NCBI GenBank assembly: GCA_963839515.1
Contig: CAWIVN010000015.1
Location: forward strand, 248,001-312,000
Source: Fredericiella sp963839515
GTDB taxonomy: Bacteria; Chloroflexota; Anaerolineae; Caldilineales; Caldilineaceae
DNA length: 64,000 bases
Direction: 5' to 3'
Shown: piece by piece, positions 55,929 through 63,875 of the stretch
Numbering within the stretch: the stretch's first letter is position 1
How the letters are laid out: the number at the start of each line of letters is the position of its first letter
The notes under the pieces: generated by a model
Told to the model about the DNA's origin: nothing
Database searches by the model: none
Seen by the model: only the letters and a program-made list of their open reading frames with translations
Translations under genes and position numbers: made by a program

Positions 55929-56567
55929 TCACTGCAAGGCGAAATGCACGTCAGCCGGCATTCCCGGTTTGAGCTTGCCGCCGGTCGGCTCCAGGTCCAG
56001 CCGTACCGCAAATACCGTAGTCTTGCGGTTGTCCGTCGTCTGCACGTTACGCGGCGTAAACTCGGCCTGGTCGGCAATGTGTGTCACCTTGCCGCGAAAC
56101 GTCTCGCCCGGGAATGAGTCCACCGATATTGGCAGCACCTGGCCCAGTTCGACGCGCCCGTAGCGATCCTCCGGTACGTACACCGTCAATTGCAGGTTAT
56201 CCGGGTCGATCAGTGTCAGCAACGGTGCTCCGGCGCTGGCAATTTCTCCCGGCTCCACATGGCGATAGAGCACCACCCCGCCCAAGGGCGTGTGTATCAT
56301 CTCCCGCCCGCTTGACCCGCGACCGGATCCGCCGCCATTGACTACTGCCACGACTGCATCTTCCGCTACGTGGTCACCTTCCTGCACGTTGACCTGGTCG
56401 ACACGGCCGCCGGTAACCGACCCCAGGTTGACCTCGGTCGCCTCGATCGTTCCCGAGACCGTCAAGCCCCCATTGTCTGCCGAGGTTTGCAGAAAGTAGT
56501 AGACCCCGGCGCCGATCACCGCGATCAGAATCACGATCGGCACAAACCGCCTGCGACTGCCGTGCAT
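55929..56567 (-). CDS. HlyD-family membrane fusion protein, short (YbhG-like)
   Basis: 212 aa. N-terminal membrane anchor (about 8-28), then a biotinyl-lipoyl half (VSGTIEATEVNLGSVTGGRVDQVNVQEGDHVAED), a very short central segment (GGGSGRG) where family members carry a long helical hairpin, and a closing beta barrel (LLTLIDPDNLQLTVYVPEDRYGRV, GETFRGKVTHIAD). Loss of the coiled-coil hairpin fits an exporter with no outer-membrane channel. GGGAGG precedes the ATG. Confidence 0.85.
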   Translation of the reverse strand: MHGSRRRFVPIVILIAVIGAGVYYFLQTSADNGGLTVSGTIEATEVNLGSVTGGRVDQVNVQEGDHVAEDAVVAVVNGGGSGRGSSGREMIHTPLGGVVLYRHVEPGEIASAGAPLLTLIDPDNLQLTVYVPEDRYGRVELGQVLPISVDSFPGETFRGKVTHIADQAEFTPRNVQTTDNRKTTVFAVRLDLEPTGGKLKPGMPADVHFALQ

Positions 56568-56580
56568 ACAGCCTCCCTTG

Positions 56581-57711
56581 TCAATCCAAGCTCTTCTTAA
56601 AGCGTGCTGCTGCCGCTCCCATTACTACGATGGCAAAAAACGCCAGTGCCACCACCTCGGACCACAATGCTTCCATCCCTACGCCCTTGACTACGATCCC
56701 GCGCGCGATGATCAGGAAATAGCGCAGTGGGATGATATAGCTCAGCGCCTGCAGCCACGCCGGCATGGCCGCCAGCGGAAAGAAAAATCCCGAAAGGAAG
56801 ATTGAGGGCAGGATGGTAAACATTGTGGTCAACATCGCCTCCTGCTGCGTCTTGGCAATGGTCGAAATAAAGAGGCCGATGCCCAGCGTAGTGATCATAA
56901 AGAGCGAGGTCAAGGCCAGCAGCAGCGTCAGGTCGCCGTTGATCGGCATTTTGAACAAAAACACGCCTACGACCAGCACCTCGATTACATCCCAAAAGGT
57001 GAGGATGACATACGGCGCCAGCTTGCCAATCACCAGCTCTTGCGAGCGCAAGGGCGTGACGATCAGCTGTTCGATGGTTCCCCGTTCGCGCTCGCGTACG
57101 ATGGCAGTGGCTGTCAGCATGGTACCCAGGTACTGCAGGATCATCCCGATCATGGCCGGCACCATGAAATAGGAGGAGACGAGGCCGGGGTTGTACCAGA
57201 CTTGCGTGCGCACGTCGATCGCGGGCTTTATGAGCGTAGCCATGCCCCGTCGTTCCAATCGTTCCACCTGCAAATTGGTGGATTGTGTCTGCCCGATCAT
57301 CGTGGCGGCTGCCAATGCCGTGCTTGCCACCGTGGGGTCTGAGCCGTCGAGCACAAACGCCACCTGCGCTGATCCCCAGCCTGTGACTTTACGGCCGTAG
57401 CCGGGTGGAATGATGATCCCCGCTCGCGCCGAGTTGTTGTCGATCAGCGCCCGCATCTCCTCTTCACTGCCGACGGTGCGGGAAATGAGGAAATAGTCGG
57501 CCTGCTTGTACGCCTCCACCAGTCGCCGCGAAGCTGGCGACTGGTCCTGGTCAAAGACCACCATGTCGATGTTACGTACGTCGTTGGTTGCCGCATAGCC
57601 CAATAGAAAGAGCATCAGCACGGGCATGACAAAGATGATCGCCAGGGTGCGCGGGTCGCGCATGATCTGGATAAACTCTTTGCGGATCAGGCTCATCAGC
57701 CGACTGTACAT
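56581..57711 (-). CDS. ABC-2 exporter permease (YbhR/YhhJ-like)
   Basis: 376 aa from the ATG at 57711. KEFIQIMRDPRTLAIIFVMPVLMLFLLGYAATNDV in helix 1, a large external loop (about 45-170), VRERERGTIEQLIVTPLRSQELVIGK at the coupling region, and five C-terminal helices. E. coli has two permeases (YbhS, YbhR); only one is present, so a homodimer is expected. The substrate is unknown; this family exports cationic drugs or lipids. Confidence 0.87.
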   Translation of the reverse strand: MYSRLMSLIRKEFIQIMRDPRTLAIIFVMPVLMLFLLGYAATNDVRNIDMVVFDQDQSPASRRLVEAYKQADYFLISRTVGSEEEMRALIDNNSARAGIIIPPGYGRKVTGWGSAQVAFVLDGSDPTVASTALAAATMIGQTQSTNLQVERLERRGMATLIKPAIDVRTQVWYNPGLVSSYFMVPAMIGMILQYLGTMLTATAIVRERERGTIEQLIVTPLRSQELVIGKLAPYVILTFWDVIEVLVVGVFLFKMPINGDLTLLLALTSLFMITTLGIGLFISTIAKTQQEAMLTTMFTILPSIFLSGFFFPLAAMPAWLQALSYIIPLRYFLIIARGIVVKGVGMEALWSEVVALAFFAIVVMGAAAARFKKSLD

Positions 57712-57715
57712 GAAG

Positions 57716-58339
57716 TCACTCCGGACGGGGGCCCGCGCCGTCCAATATCCCGTAGAGGTAGATGTCGACAAAGGTATCCAGGGCGTTCTCGCCCATCAGC
57801 GGTCGCACATCCGGCGGCATCAGTCGCTCGGTGATGTAGTAGGAGAAAAAGAGTCCGGCAAAAGACCGGGCCAAAATCGGTAGCGGTAGAGGGCGCAGAC
57901 GGCCATGCAACTGGCGGAATTTTGATGCCAGCGGTTGCAGGTGGGGCACGGCGGCCTGAAAGATGTCCGGCAGGTGCTGGCCCCCAAACTCGACAAGCTC
58001 GATAAACATCAAATTGAGGAGGTCGTCATGCCTTTCCAACTCGGTTACGACGTCGGTGGCGGCAGTACGGATAAACTCTGCAACCGTTTTGCCCTGGGCC
58101 TCAACGACCAGCGGCAGGATTGTTTGGTAAGGGTGCTTGGTCATAAACACCGCTTCCCAAATGCTCTCCTTGCCGCCAAAGTGGTTGTAAATCCCTCCCA
58201 TGGTCAGCCCGACTCGCTCGGCGATCTGGCGCATCGACGTGCCGTGATAACCCTGCTCCAGGAATAGTTCGTAGGCCGCTTCGATGATTCGCTGTTGGCT
58301 GGCCTCGCCCTTGCTCAAACTTTCACCCTTGTCCTGCAT
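57716..58339 (-). CDS. TetR-family regulator of the ybhGFSR-like operon (CecR-like)
   Basis: 207 aa. TetR HTH EAAYELFLEQGYHGTSMRQIAERVGLTMGGIYNHFGGKESIW, then a helical ligand domain. It is the first gene of the exporter operon, with four bases before the permease ATG, the position of CecR (YbiH) in E. coli. A 26-bp operator-like palindrome lies just upstream, so autorepression of the operon is likely. Confidence 0.9.
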   Translation of the reverse strand: MQDKGESLSKGEASQQRIIEAAYELFLEQGYHGTSMRQIAERVGLTMGGIYNHFGGKESIWEAVFMTKHPYQTILPLVVEAQGKTVAEFIRTAATDVVTELERHDDLLNLMFIELVEFGGQHLPDIFQAAVPHLQPLASKFRQLHGRLRPLPLPILARSFAGLFFSYYITERLMPPDVRPLMGENALDTFVDIYLYGILDGAGPRPE

Positions 58340-58353
58340 CGCATAATCTCCGA

Positions 58354-58379
58354 AATAAAAGCGAACGACCGCTATTATT
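58354..58379. promoter_or_regulatory. TetR-type operator of the exporter operon
   Basis: AATAA, one base, AGCG, two bases, CG, two bases, CGCT, one base, TTATT: a palindrome over 26 bases ending 15 bases before the tetR start. The AGCG-CG-CGCT core is typical of TetR-family sites. Confidence 0.6.
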
Positions 58380-58498
58380 TTACTCCAACGAGGCTACATT
58401 GCAACTGGCCATTTGGACAGTTCTTTTCTTACCGCCTGTCCAGGGCGAAACCAATCTCTAGCAAGGGTACAGAGTGCAGCCGTTATGAGATACTAGCA

Positions 58499-58525
58499 GC
58501 AGGTCACGTGGCCGGCGTGACCTGC
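58499..58525. repeat. Inverted repeat in the pseudo-receiver gene leader
   Basis: GCAGGTCACG and CGTGACCTGC are perfect ten-base arms with a seven-base loop, 67 bases upstream of the start at 58592. It could be an operator or a leader stem. Confidence 0.4.
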
Positions 58526-58591
58526 AAAATTGAAAGAACGCTGCGAAGAACGATGTGGACGAAGATGTGCGACTAACCTGAGAATTTATTT

Positions 58592-58945
58592 ATGACGCGT
58601 GTTTTAATCGCCACCGCCGACGGTGCGCTGCGCAATGCTCTCAAGCTGATCCTGCGCCAACGGCTGCCAATGTCCGTCGTCGGCGAATCTGCCACCAAAG
58701 CCGACCTCCACGCAAGTTTGGCCCAACTGCAGCCCGACCTCCTGCTCGTCGATTGGGCCCTACCCGAATTTCGGTACCCGGCCGAGTTTGCCTCCTACCA
58801 AGCACTTGCCCCGCATGCTCACATCGTGGCGCTCAGCGTGGCGGTCGAAGAGATCGCAGGTGTTTTGTCTGCAGGCGCCCATGCCTGCCTGGCCAGCGGC
58901 GCCTCGCCCGAACATCTGCTCGGTATGCTGCGCCAGTTTGTCTAG
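58592..58945 (+). CDS. Stand-alone receiver-domain protein, partly degenerate
   Basis: 117 aa, one CheY-like fold with no output domain. The phospho-acceptor position is kept (LLLVDWALP, Asp54), but the acidic pair is reduced (IATADGAL) and the conserved Lys is replaced by Ser102 (ACLASGASPEHLL). It resembles the receivers of NarL regulators. Without Lys, phosphorylation-driven switching would be impaired. It begins the plus-strand side of the stress module and is separated from csbD by a terminator. Confidence 0.75.
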   Translation: MTRVLIATADGALRNALKLILRQRLPMSVVGESATKADLHASLAQLQPDLLLVDWALPEFRYPAEFASYQALAPHAHIVALSVAVEEIAGVLSAGAHACLASGASPEHLLGMLRQFV

Positions 58946-58967
58946 ATCGGCAATGCGATTGGCCAAT

Positions 58968-59019
58968 AAAAAACACCGGGCGTCGTGCGAGCTTTGCTCG
59001 CCTGAACGTCCCGGTGTTT
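58968..59019 (-). terminator. Terminator of the csbD gene cluster
   Basis: AAACACCGGG and CCCGGTGTTT form the outer stem, with GCGAGC-TTT-GCTCGC inside. On the minus strand a run of six T follows, making this the clearest intrinsic terminator on that strand. It ends the minus-strand stress genes, and to the plus strand may weakly end the receiver gene. Confidence 0.75.
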
Positions 59020-59061
59020 GCCCGCTACTGCGGACCATCCGCTCAACCCTACGTGTTACAT

Positions 59062-59259
59062 CTACACCCCACGCAAGAACTCATCCACTTCGCGGTTTGC
59101 CCGCTCCTTGGTATAGCCGTAGCGCTTCTGCAGCAGCCCTTCCAACTCCGTGCGCCTCCCGGCAATCTGGTCCAGGTCACTGTCGGTCAGGTCGCCCCAC
59201 TGCTGCTGCACCTTGCCCCGCAGTTCCTTCCACTTGCCTTCAATGATGTCCATGTTCAT
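59062..59259 (-). CDS. CsbD-like stress protein
   Basis: 65 aa, full-length CsbD fold: MDIIEGKWKELRGKVQQQWGDLTDSDLDQIAGRRTELEGLLQKRYGYTKERANREVDEFL. Small, highly charged helical proteins of this family are induced by general stress in many bacteria. AAGGAGA precedes the ATG. It follows the DUF3618 gene by about 20 bases. Confidence 0.9.
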   Translation of the reverse strand: MNMDIIEGKWKELRGKVQQQWGDLTDSDLDQIAGRRTELEGLLQKRYGYTKERANREVDEFLRGV

Positions 59260-59280
59260 GGGACGTCTCTCCTTGTCAGC

Positions 59281-60747
59281 CTAGATCTTGGCGTCGAACT
59301 TCGTATCATAGCTGCCGCCAACATTCGGCTCCGGCTGCGATTTGTCCTCTTCGACGACGAGGTCAGAGACAATCTTGCTGTCCTGCTCTTGCATCGCAGA
59401 CCCTCCAGCCGAGCTCTCGACCTTGCCCTTGACGGTCTTGCCGGCATCCTTCATGGTCTGCTTGATCTCTTGGCTGGCTTCTTTGCTCGTCTGCTTGAGG
59501 TCCTCAGTGACCTGCATGCCTGACATCTTCAGGTCGTCCACAACGCGCTGTGCGGTCTCCTGCAGACGAGGCTGCACTTGACTCGCCACCTGCTTCGCTT
59601 CCTCGGTCACATTGTCGGCAAACGTCTGCGCCTTGTCCATGAATTGGTCATGGGCGTCGCCCAACAATTGGCGCTCCTGGCGCGTGGCCGGCAGAGCTAA
59701 GGCGATGGCTACGCCTGCCAACAGTGCAGCGGCACCAAACGCGATCGGGTTATCTTCCAAGGAACGCTGTACCGTGCGGCCCATGCGGCCGGCCTGATAC
59801 TGGCCCTGGTTGGCAAGGCTGCCCGCCTGGCCGGCCGCCATGCGTCCAGCCTGCATGGCTTGGTGGCGAGCCTGCTGGCCTACGTGCATGGCCGACTCGC
59901 CCATGCTGCCGGCTCCCTCGCCCATGCGTCCGGCCATTCCCGCTGCACCCTGTGCCGCACCGCCAACTTTACCGGCGGCGTCTTGAGCTGTCTCACCCAC
60001 TTTGCCTGCCACACCGGTTACGGCGCCTGCGGCGCTCTGCGCAGCTCCTGCTACCGTGCCCGCCAGATTCTGCGCTGTCTCGCCGACCTTGCCCACGGCA
60101 GTTTTAGCCGCTTCGCCGACCTTGCCAATTTTCTCACCCACGCCTTCTTCGCGCTGGTACATAGTGTCGGGGTGGACGTCAGGGTTGTTATGCCACTCTT
60201 CCTCGTAGCCATATTCGCCCGAGTAGGTCTCGTCAAGAGAGGAACCGGTGAATGGCACGCGCGCGCCCTGCCCCATGCCGCGGCCGCCACTGTAGCTGCC
60301 TGTGTACCCGGCGCCATAGTTGGAGCCGTAGTCCATTTGGCGGCGGCCATACATGTCACCATAACGCCCTTGGTCGCCGGCCTGGCTCTTCATCATATTC
60401 ATAGCCAGCCAACCAAGACCCACGCCGATTACTGCCGAAGGCAGGGGGTTCGCTTTGATCGTTTCCAGCAGCGTGCTACCAGCCTGCTTGGATCCTGTGC
60501 GGGCGAACTCGATGATGGCATCCGTGCTTTCCTGGATGATATCTTGCACCATCGTTTGCGCCTGCTGCTTCAAGTGGTCCGGGCTCAGGCGATCCTGAAT
60601 GGTATCAATCTTCTCCGTCATCTGGCTGCGCTTGCGCTCGATTTCGGCCCGAATCTCCTCGGATGACTTGCCTTCTGTCGACGTACCTTCGTAGGATGCA
60701 CCTTCGTAGGACGTATCTTCGTATGTTGTGCCGTTGTGCTCGTTCAC
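59281..60747 (-). CDS. DUF3618 membrane protein with LEA-like repeats
   Basis: 488 aa from a GTG at 60747 with AAGGAGAAG before it; this GTG overlaps the preceding stop as GTGA. Residues 1-25 carry YEDTSYEG-type repeats, then DUF3618 (EEIRAEIERKRSQMTEKIDTIQDRLSPDHLKQQ), a glycine-rich membrane helix region (about 95-120), a Tyr/Gly/Met stretch, a long Ala/Gly/Val/Lys repeat region with VGETAQNLAG-like 11-mers (about 210-300) of LEA type, a helix and a charged coiled tail. Such proteins associate with envelope and desiccation stress. A longer in-frame start lies inside the upstream gene and is rejected. Confidence 0.8.
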   Translation of the reverse strand: MNEHNGTTYEDTSYEGASYEGTSTEGKSSEEIRAEIERKRSQMTEKIDTIQDRLSPDHLKQQAQTMVQDIIQESTDAIIEFARTGSKQAGSTLLETIKANPLPSAVIGVGLGWLAMNMMKSQAGDQGRYGDMYGRRQMDYGSNYGAGYTGSYSGGRGMGQGARVPFTGSSLDETYSGEYGYEEEWHNNPDVHPDTMYQREEGVGEKIGKVGEAAKTAVGKVGETAQNLAGTVAGAAQSAAGAVTGVAGKVGETAQDAAGKVGGAAQGAAGMAGRMGEGAGSMGESAMHVGQQARHQAMQAGRMAAGQAGSLANQGQYQAGRMGRTVQRSLEDNPIAFGAAALLAGVAIALALPATRQERQLLGDAHDQFMDKAQTFADNVTEEAKQVASQVQPRLQETAQRVVDDLKMSGMQVTEDLKQTSKEASQEIKQTMKDAGKTVKGKVESSAGGSAMQEQDSKIVSDLVVEEDKSQPEPNVGGSYDTKFDAKI

Positions 60748-61211
60748 TGAATCTTCTCCTTTACCCACTGTGCGTTTTCTTTCATCGTGTCGACCGTTTT
60801 TTCGGGAGTCATGTTGGTCTGCTGCAGCGCACTGCGCCCGCCTTGCAGCATGATCAGCCCGATGATGACCGCTATGCCGCCGACGATGACGGCCGACAGC
60901 CAGTAGGGTACCCACGTGGCGATCACCATTACCGCCGCTGCCAGCAGGAAAAGCAGGCCGGCGTAGGCGATAAATCCACCGGCGGCCATCGAGATCACTG
61001 CCTTTGAGGCATGGGAAATCTTCTCCATCGTCTCGGTGCGTGCCAGCTCGATTTCTTTGCGCGTGAGATCGCTCAGATCGTCGGCCAGATCACGGAAGAG
61101 ACGACCTAGCGAGGCATTGCTGGTGTCCGCGCTGGTGTTTGCCCCTTGTGTTGCTGATGTACTCTCCCAAGCACGGGGCGAGCCTTGTGCATCCATCATG
61201 TTACGTTCCAT
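60744..61211 (-). CDS. DUF1469 (phage-holin-3-like) membrane protein
   Basis: 155 aa. SLGRLFRDLADDLSDLTRKEIELARTETMEKISHASKAVISM starts the family motif, followed by two membrane helices (about 75-95, 100-125). Members are called holin-like but act in cell-envelope stress contexts next to DUF3618. GGAGGACTGAAG precedes the ATG. The stop overlaps the DUF3618 GTG, so the pair is co-translated. Confidence 0.85.
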   Translation of the reverse strand: MERNMMDAQGSPRAWESTSATQGANTSADTSNASLGRLFRDLADDLSDLTRKEIELARTETMEKISHASKAVISMAAGGFIAYAGLLFLLAAAVMVIATWVPYWLSAVIVGGIAVIIGLIMLQGGRSALQQTNMTPEKTVDTMKENAQWVKEKIQ

Positions 61212-61256
61212 GCTTCAGTCCTCCAGGTGCTCCAGGTGAGCACGTCATCTATGGTA

Positions 61257-61309
61257 CCGGTGCGGCCGTAACCGGCCGTTGCCATGTCAGCCGGTTACGG
61301 CCGCACCGG
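61257..61309. repeat. 20-bp-arm perfect hairpin between stress genes
   Basis: Arms starting CCGGTGCGGCCGTAACC are repeated perfectly in reverse complement after a 13-base loop. It lies after the stop of the LEA-like gene (61333, minus) and before the DUF1469 start. No U-run. Terminator, REP-like element or processing stem. Confidence 0.6.
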
Positions 61310-61332
61310 GCACGCCTGGTCGCAGCCACTTG

Positions 61333-62376
61333 TTAGCGGCGCGAAGTTGGTGTGTAGTTGCTTCCCTCAGACGTAGACTCGTCGGTTGATTCAGTATTGG
61401 CTTCCGGGATAGAGCCGCCGCCGGCATAGCTGGGATCATAGCGTGGGTAGTCAGTGTCGCTGCCCTCGGTTATGTCCGGACCGGTCTGGTAGGCGTTGTG
61501 ACCTGCCTGATAGTTCGACTCGTTATCGGCAGCCCCCTCAGCCTGGTAGCCACTGCTCTCTTGGCCGCCCTGCTGGAAGGCATTGCCTTGGATCCCGCTG
61601 GACTCATAGCGTCCCTGATAAGCGCGGCTCTGGTTGTCAACGGCCTCACCGCTGCCGGTCACGCCCTCGGCCGGGTTGTCGCTGCCGCGGTACATTCCTT
61701 GGCTGCCCTGACTATATCCACTTTGGCCATAGCCACCGTAGCCGCTCTGACCATAGCCACCCTGACTATAGGTACTACCGGTGTAACCTTGACCCTGATA
61801 TCCTTGTCCGTACTGCTGCGACTGCTGCGACTGCTGCGCCGAGCGGCTCGGGCCCTTAATAAAACGGCCGAGGAGAAAGCCAACGGCCAGCGACCCTGCC
61901 ACAAAAGCCTCCGGCGAGCGTCGCGCCAGGCGTTGCACTTCGCCGAGCAGGTCACCCGTGTTGCGGGTGCGCAGGAAGTCTGAAGCCATCTCGATCTGGT
62001 CCGCCACGATCTCGGCATAGTGACCCATCGCGCCCTCTTCTTGCTCCTGGAGTTGGCGGCTGGTCTGCCGCAGCGTGGTAGCCAGGGTGCCCAGGCGGTC
62101 AGCAGCCATGCTCTTTTGCTCGGAAATCATGCTGTCAGCCTGTTGTCGCACCTGATCGGTCACATTGGACAGTTCCTGCTTGGTCGTCTCGGTGGCCTCG
62201 CCCAGGCGCTGTTTGGCCTGCTCGCTGACGGCGTCAGCCGTCTCCTTGACCGTCTCCTTGACCTTTGTCGTAGCAGTACTTACCGCCTCACCGGCCTGCT
62301 GGCGTACTCCGCCCTGGCCGATGTTTTCCGCCTTCCGGTTTTCTTCAAAATGGTCCATCTGGTTCTGCTCAGTCAT
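61333..62376 (-). CDS. LEA/apolipoprotein-like protein with YGQ-rich linker
   Basis: 347 aa, no family assigned with confidence. Residues 30-130 are amphipathic, Ala/Lys/Glu/Thr-rich (ATTKVKETVKETADAVSEQAKQRLGEATETTKQE), as in LEA proteins; 140-180 contain a DxxG-rich pocket then a helix (EAFVAGSLAVGFLLGRFIKG). From 180 on, the Gln/Gly/Tyr/Ser repeats (QQYGQGYQGQGYTGS) are low-complexity, prion-like. AAAGGGAGAATGCA precedes the ATG. Likely a surface or membrane-associated stress protein. Confidence 0.6.
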   Translation of the reverse strand: MTEQNQMDHFEENRKAENIGQGGVRQQAGEAVSTATTKVKETVKETADAVSEQAKQRLGEATETTKQELSNVTDQVRQQADSMISEQKSMAADRLGTLATTLRQTSRQLQEQEEGAMGHYAEIVADQIEMASDFLRTRNTGDLLGEVQRLARRSPEAFVAGSLAVGFLLGRFIKGPSRSAQQSQQSQQYGQGYQGQGYTGSTYSQGGYGQSGYGGYGQSGYSQGSQGMYRGSDNPAEGVTGSGEAVDNQSRAYQGRYESSGIQGNAFQQGGQESSGYQAEGAADNESNYQAGHNAYQTGPDITEGSDTDYPRYDPSYAGGGSIPEANTESTDESTSEGSNYTPTSRR

Positions 62377-62520
62377 TGCATTCTCCCTTTGTTGTGCTAC
62401 TGCCGTCGTACTACTGTTTTCATACTGCCTGCTCGCTGCTGGTCACTGGACCGTGTGACAGATACTGTGACCATATCCCGCCGTAAGTAACGGCACTTGT
62501 CAGTTAGGTGAACCAAGAGG

Positions 62521-62769
62521 CTAACTTGCCTGACGTTCTTCCCTCTTGGTTACCCAGCGACCATGCTCATCTTTCTCATACTTCTGCTTGATCGCCGCCC
62601 ACGCCACACGATGTGCTACTTCCTCCTGCGAGGCGCCATCGCGGCGGGCAGCCGGATTGGCATATTCTTCCCAGGCACTGTTGAAAGCTTCTTTGTAGAT
62701 CTCCTGCGCATGCTCGGGAAGATTGTCACGCACGCTTTCCGGAAGTTCCGTCAGGGTCTTGTATGGCAT
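62521..62769 (-). CDS. ChaB-like protein
   Basis: 82 aa. LPESVRDNLPEHAQEIYKEAFNSAWEEYANPAARRDG...HRVAWAAIKQKYEKDE is the ChaB signature. In E. coli ChaB is encoded by the chaABC locus with the cation antiporter ChaA; homologues are often found in desiccation and stress clusters. AGGAG precedes the ATG. First gene of the minus-strand stress set. Confidence 0.88.
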   Translation of the reverse strand: MPYKTLTELPESVRDNLPEHAQEIYKEAFNSAWEEYANPAARRDGASQEEVAHRVAWAAIKQKYEKDEHGRWVTKREERQAS

Positions 62770-63009
62770 ACTCGCTCCTTTGCCAGTTTGATTCCAACGA
62801 TGCGTCCAACGATGCGCAATCTCACTGTAGACGCCCCCATACGTTGCTGTCTATCTATCTCGATTTGCCAGGGCGATACAATTCGTCGCACATGCGGTAG
62901 GGTGATCCCTACCTGGCTGTAGTACGAGTCCCCATAGCCCGACACAGGATTGACATGTATCCTGAGTGCAACTACCCGGAGCAAACTGACTCACAAACCT
63001 GGAGGTTCT

Positions 63010-63774
63010 ATGATTCGTGTACTCGTCGTCCACAAAGTGCGTTTGACCTGCGATCTCACCGCAGCGGCATTGCACAACGAACCCGACATCAAGGTTGTCG
63101 ATTTTGCTCACAGCGCCGAAGATGCGTTGGCTAAACTAGACAAGCACCAGATCGATGTCGTCGTCGTCAATATCAACTTGCCGGATAACGGAGCGCTGCG
63201 CTTTACGCGAGCTGTAACTCGCTCCGGTAAGGCCGTCAAGGTGTTAATTAGCGGCTTGATTCATTCCAAGGCCGCAGTCCTGCGCTATATCGAAGAGGGC
63301 GCAGCTGGTTATGTCGTGGAAGAGGATTCGTTGGGAGATCTCGTGCGCAAAATACGTCGCGTATATGCCAACGAGTTTCATGTCTCGCCGCATATTGGCG
63401 GCGCGCTTATTGCTCGCCTGGCAGAGCTCAAGCGCCGTGTCAATTCCGTACGCACGATGAGCGCTATGGAGTCCTTCCATGAGCCGGCCGAGCTGACCCC
63501 TCGAGAATGGGAAATTCTGCGGCTAATCGAGCAGGGTATGAGCAACCAGGAGATCGCCAACGCTTTGGTGATTGAGATGGGCACGGTCAAGAATCACGTG
63601 CATAACATTTTGCGCAAACTCGACGTACAGAGCCGCAAGCACGCCGTCATCTTTGCCCGTCAGCAGTTCGCCCGTACCGGCGTACAGAACGGGCAAAAGG
63701 CAGCACAGCGCACCGCTCATTTGCCCGCCACCCCGCCGGCCACGGTGCAGACTGTTTTTGTCAAGCCGTCTTAA
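63010..63774 (+). CDS. LuxR-type regulator with a non-phosphorylatable pseudo-receiver
   Basis: 254 aa. The N-terminus has the receiver fold but all key residues are changed: the acidic pair reads VVHKVR, phospho-Asp is Asn54 (VVVVNINLP) and the conserved Lys is Glu104 (GYVVEEDSLGDL). A LuxR HTH follows (LTPREWEILRLIEQGMSNQEIANALVIEMGTVKNHVHNILRKL, about 160-220), then a Pro/Thr/Gln-rich tail. It should act without phosphorylation, perhaps by binding a small molecule, as known for some pseudo-receiver regulators. GGAGG precedes the ATG. Divergent from chaB. Confidence 0.85.
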   Translation: MIRVLVVHKVRLTCDLTAAALHNEPDIKVVDFAHSAEDALAKLDKHQIDVVVVNINLPDNGALRFTRAVTRSGKAVKVLISGLIHSKAAVLRYIEEGAAGYVVEEDSLGDLVRKIRRVYANEFHVSPHIGGALIARLAELKRRVNSVRTMSAMESFHEPAELTPREWEILRLIEQGMSNQEIANALVIEMGTVKNHVHNILRKLDVQSRKHAVIFARQQFARTGVQNGQKAAQRTAHLPATPPATVQTVFVKPS

Positions 63775-63875
63775 ATTAACACTTAGCCCTGTCCACGCTC
63801 GACGCATTGGTTACTGCTAAATTCAGAACCTGTGTGTCGCGCGTGGCCTGACGCTGCGAAGGAATAGGAACTCTA

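Noticed and set aside
55910..56077. Longer N-terminus for the first exporter ATPase
   Set aside because: It overlaps the HlyD-like gene in another frame and lacks homology to the ATPase start.
60748..60915. Longer N-terminus for the DUF3618 protein
   Set aside because: It would run through the DUF1469 gene in another frame; the GTG at 60747 has a good ribosome site and GTGA overlap.
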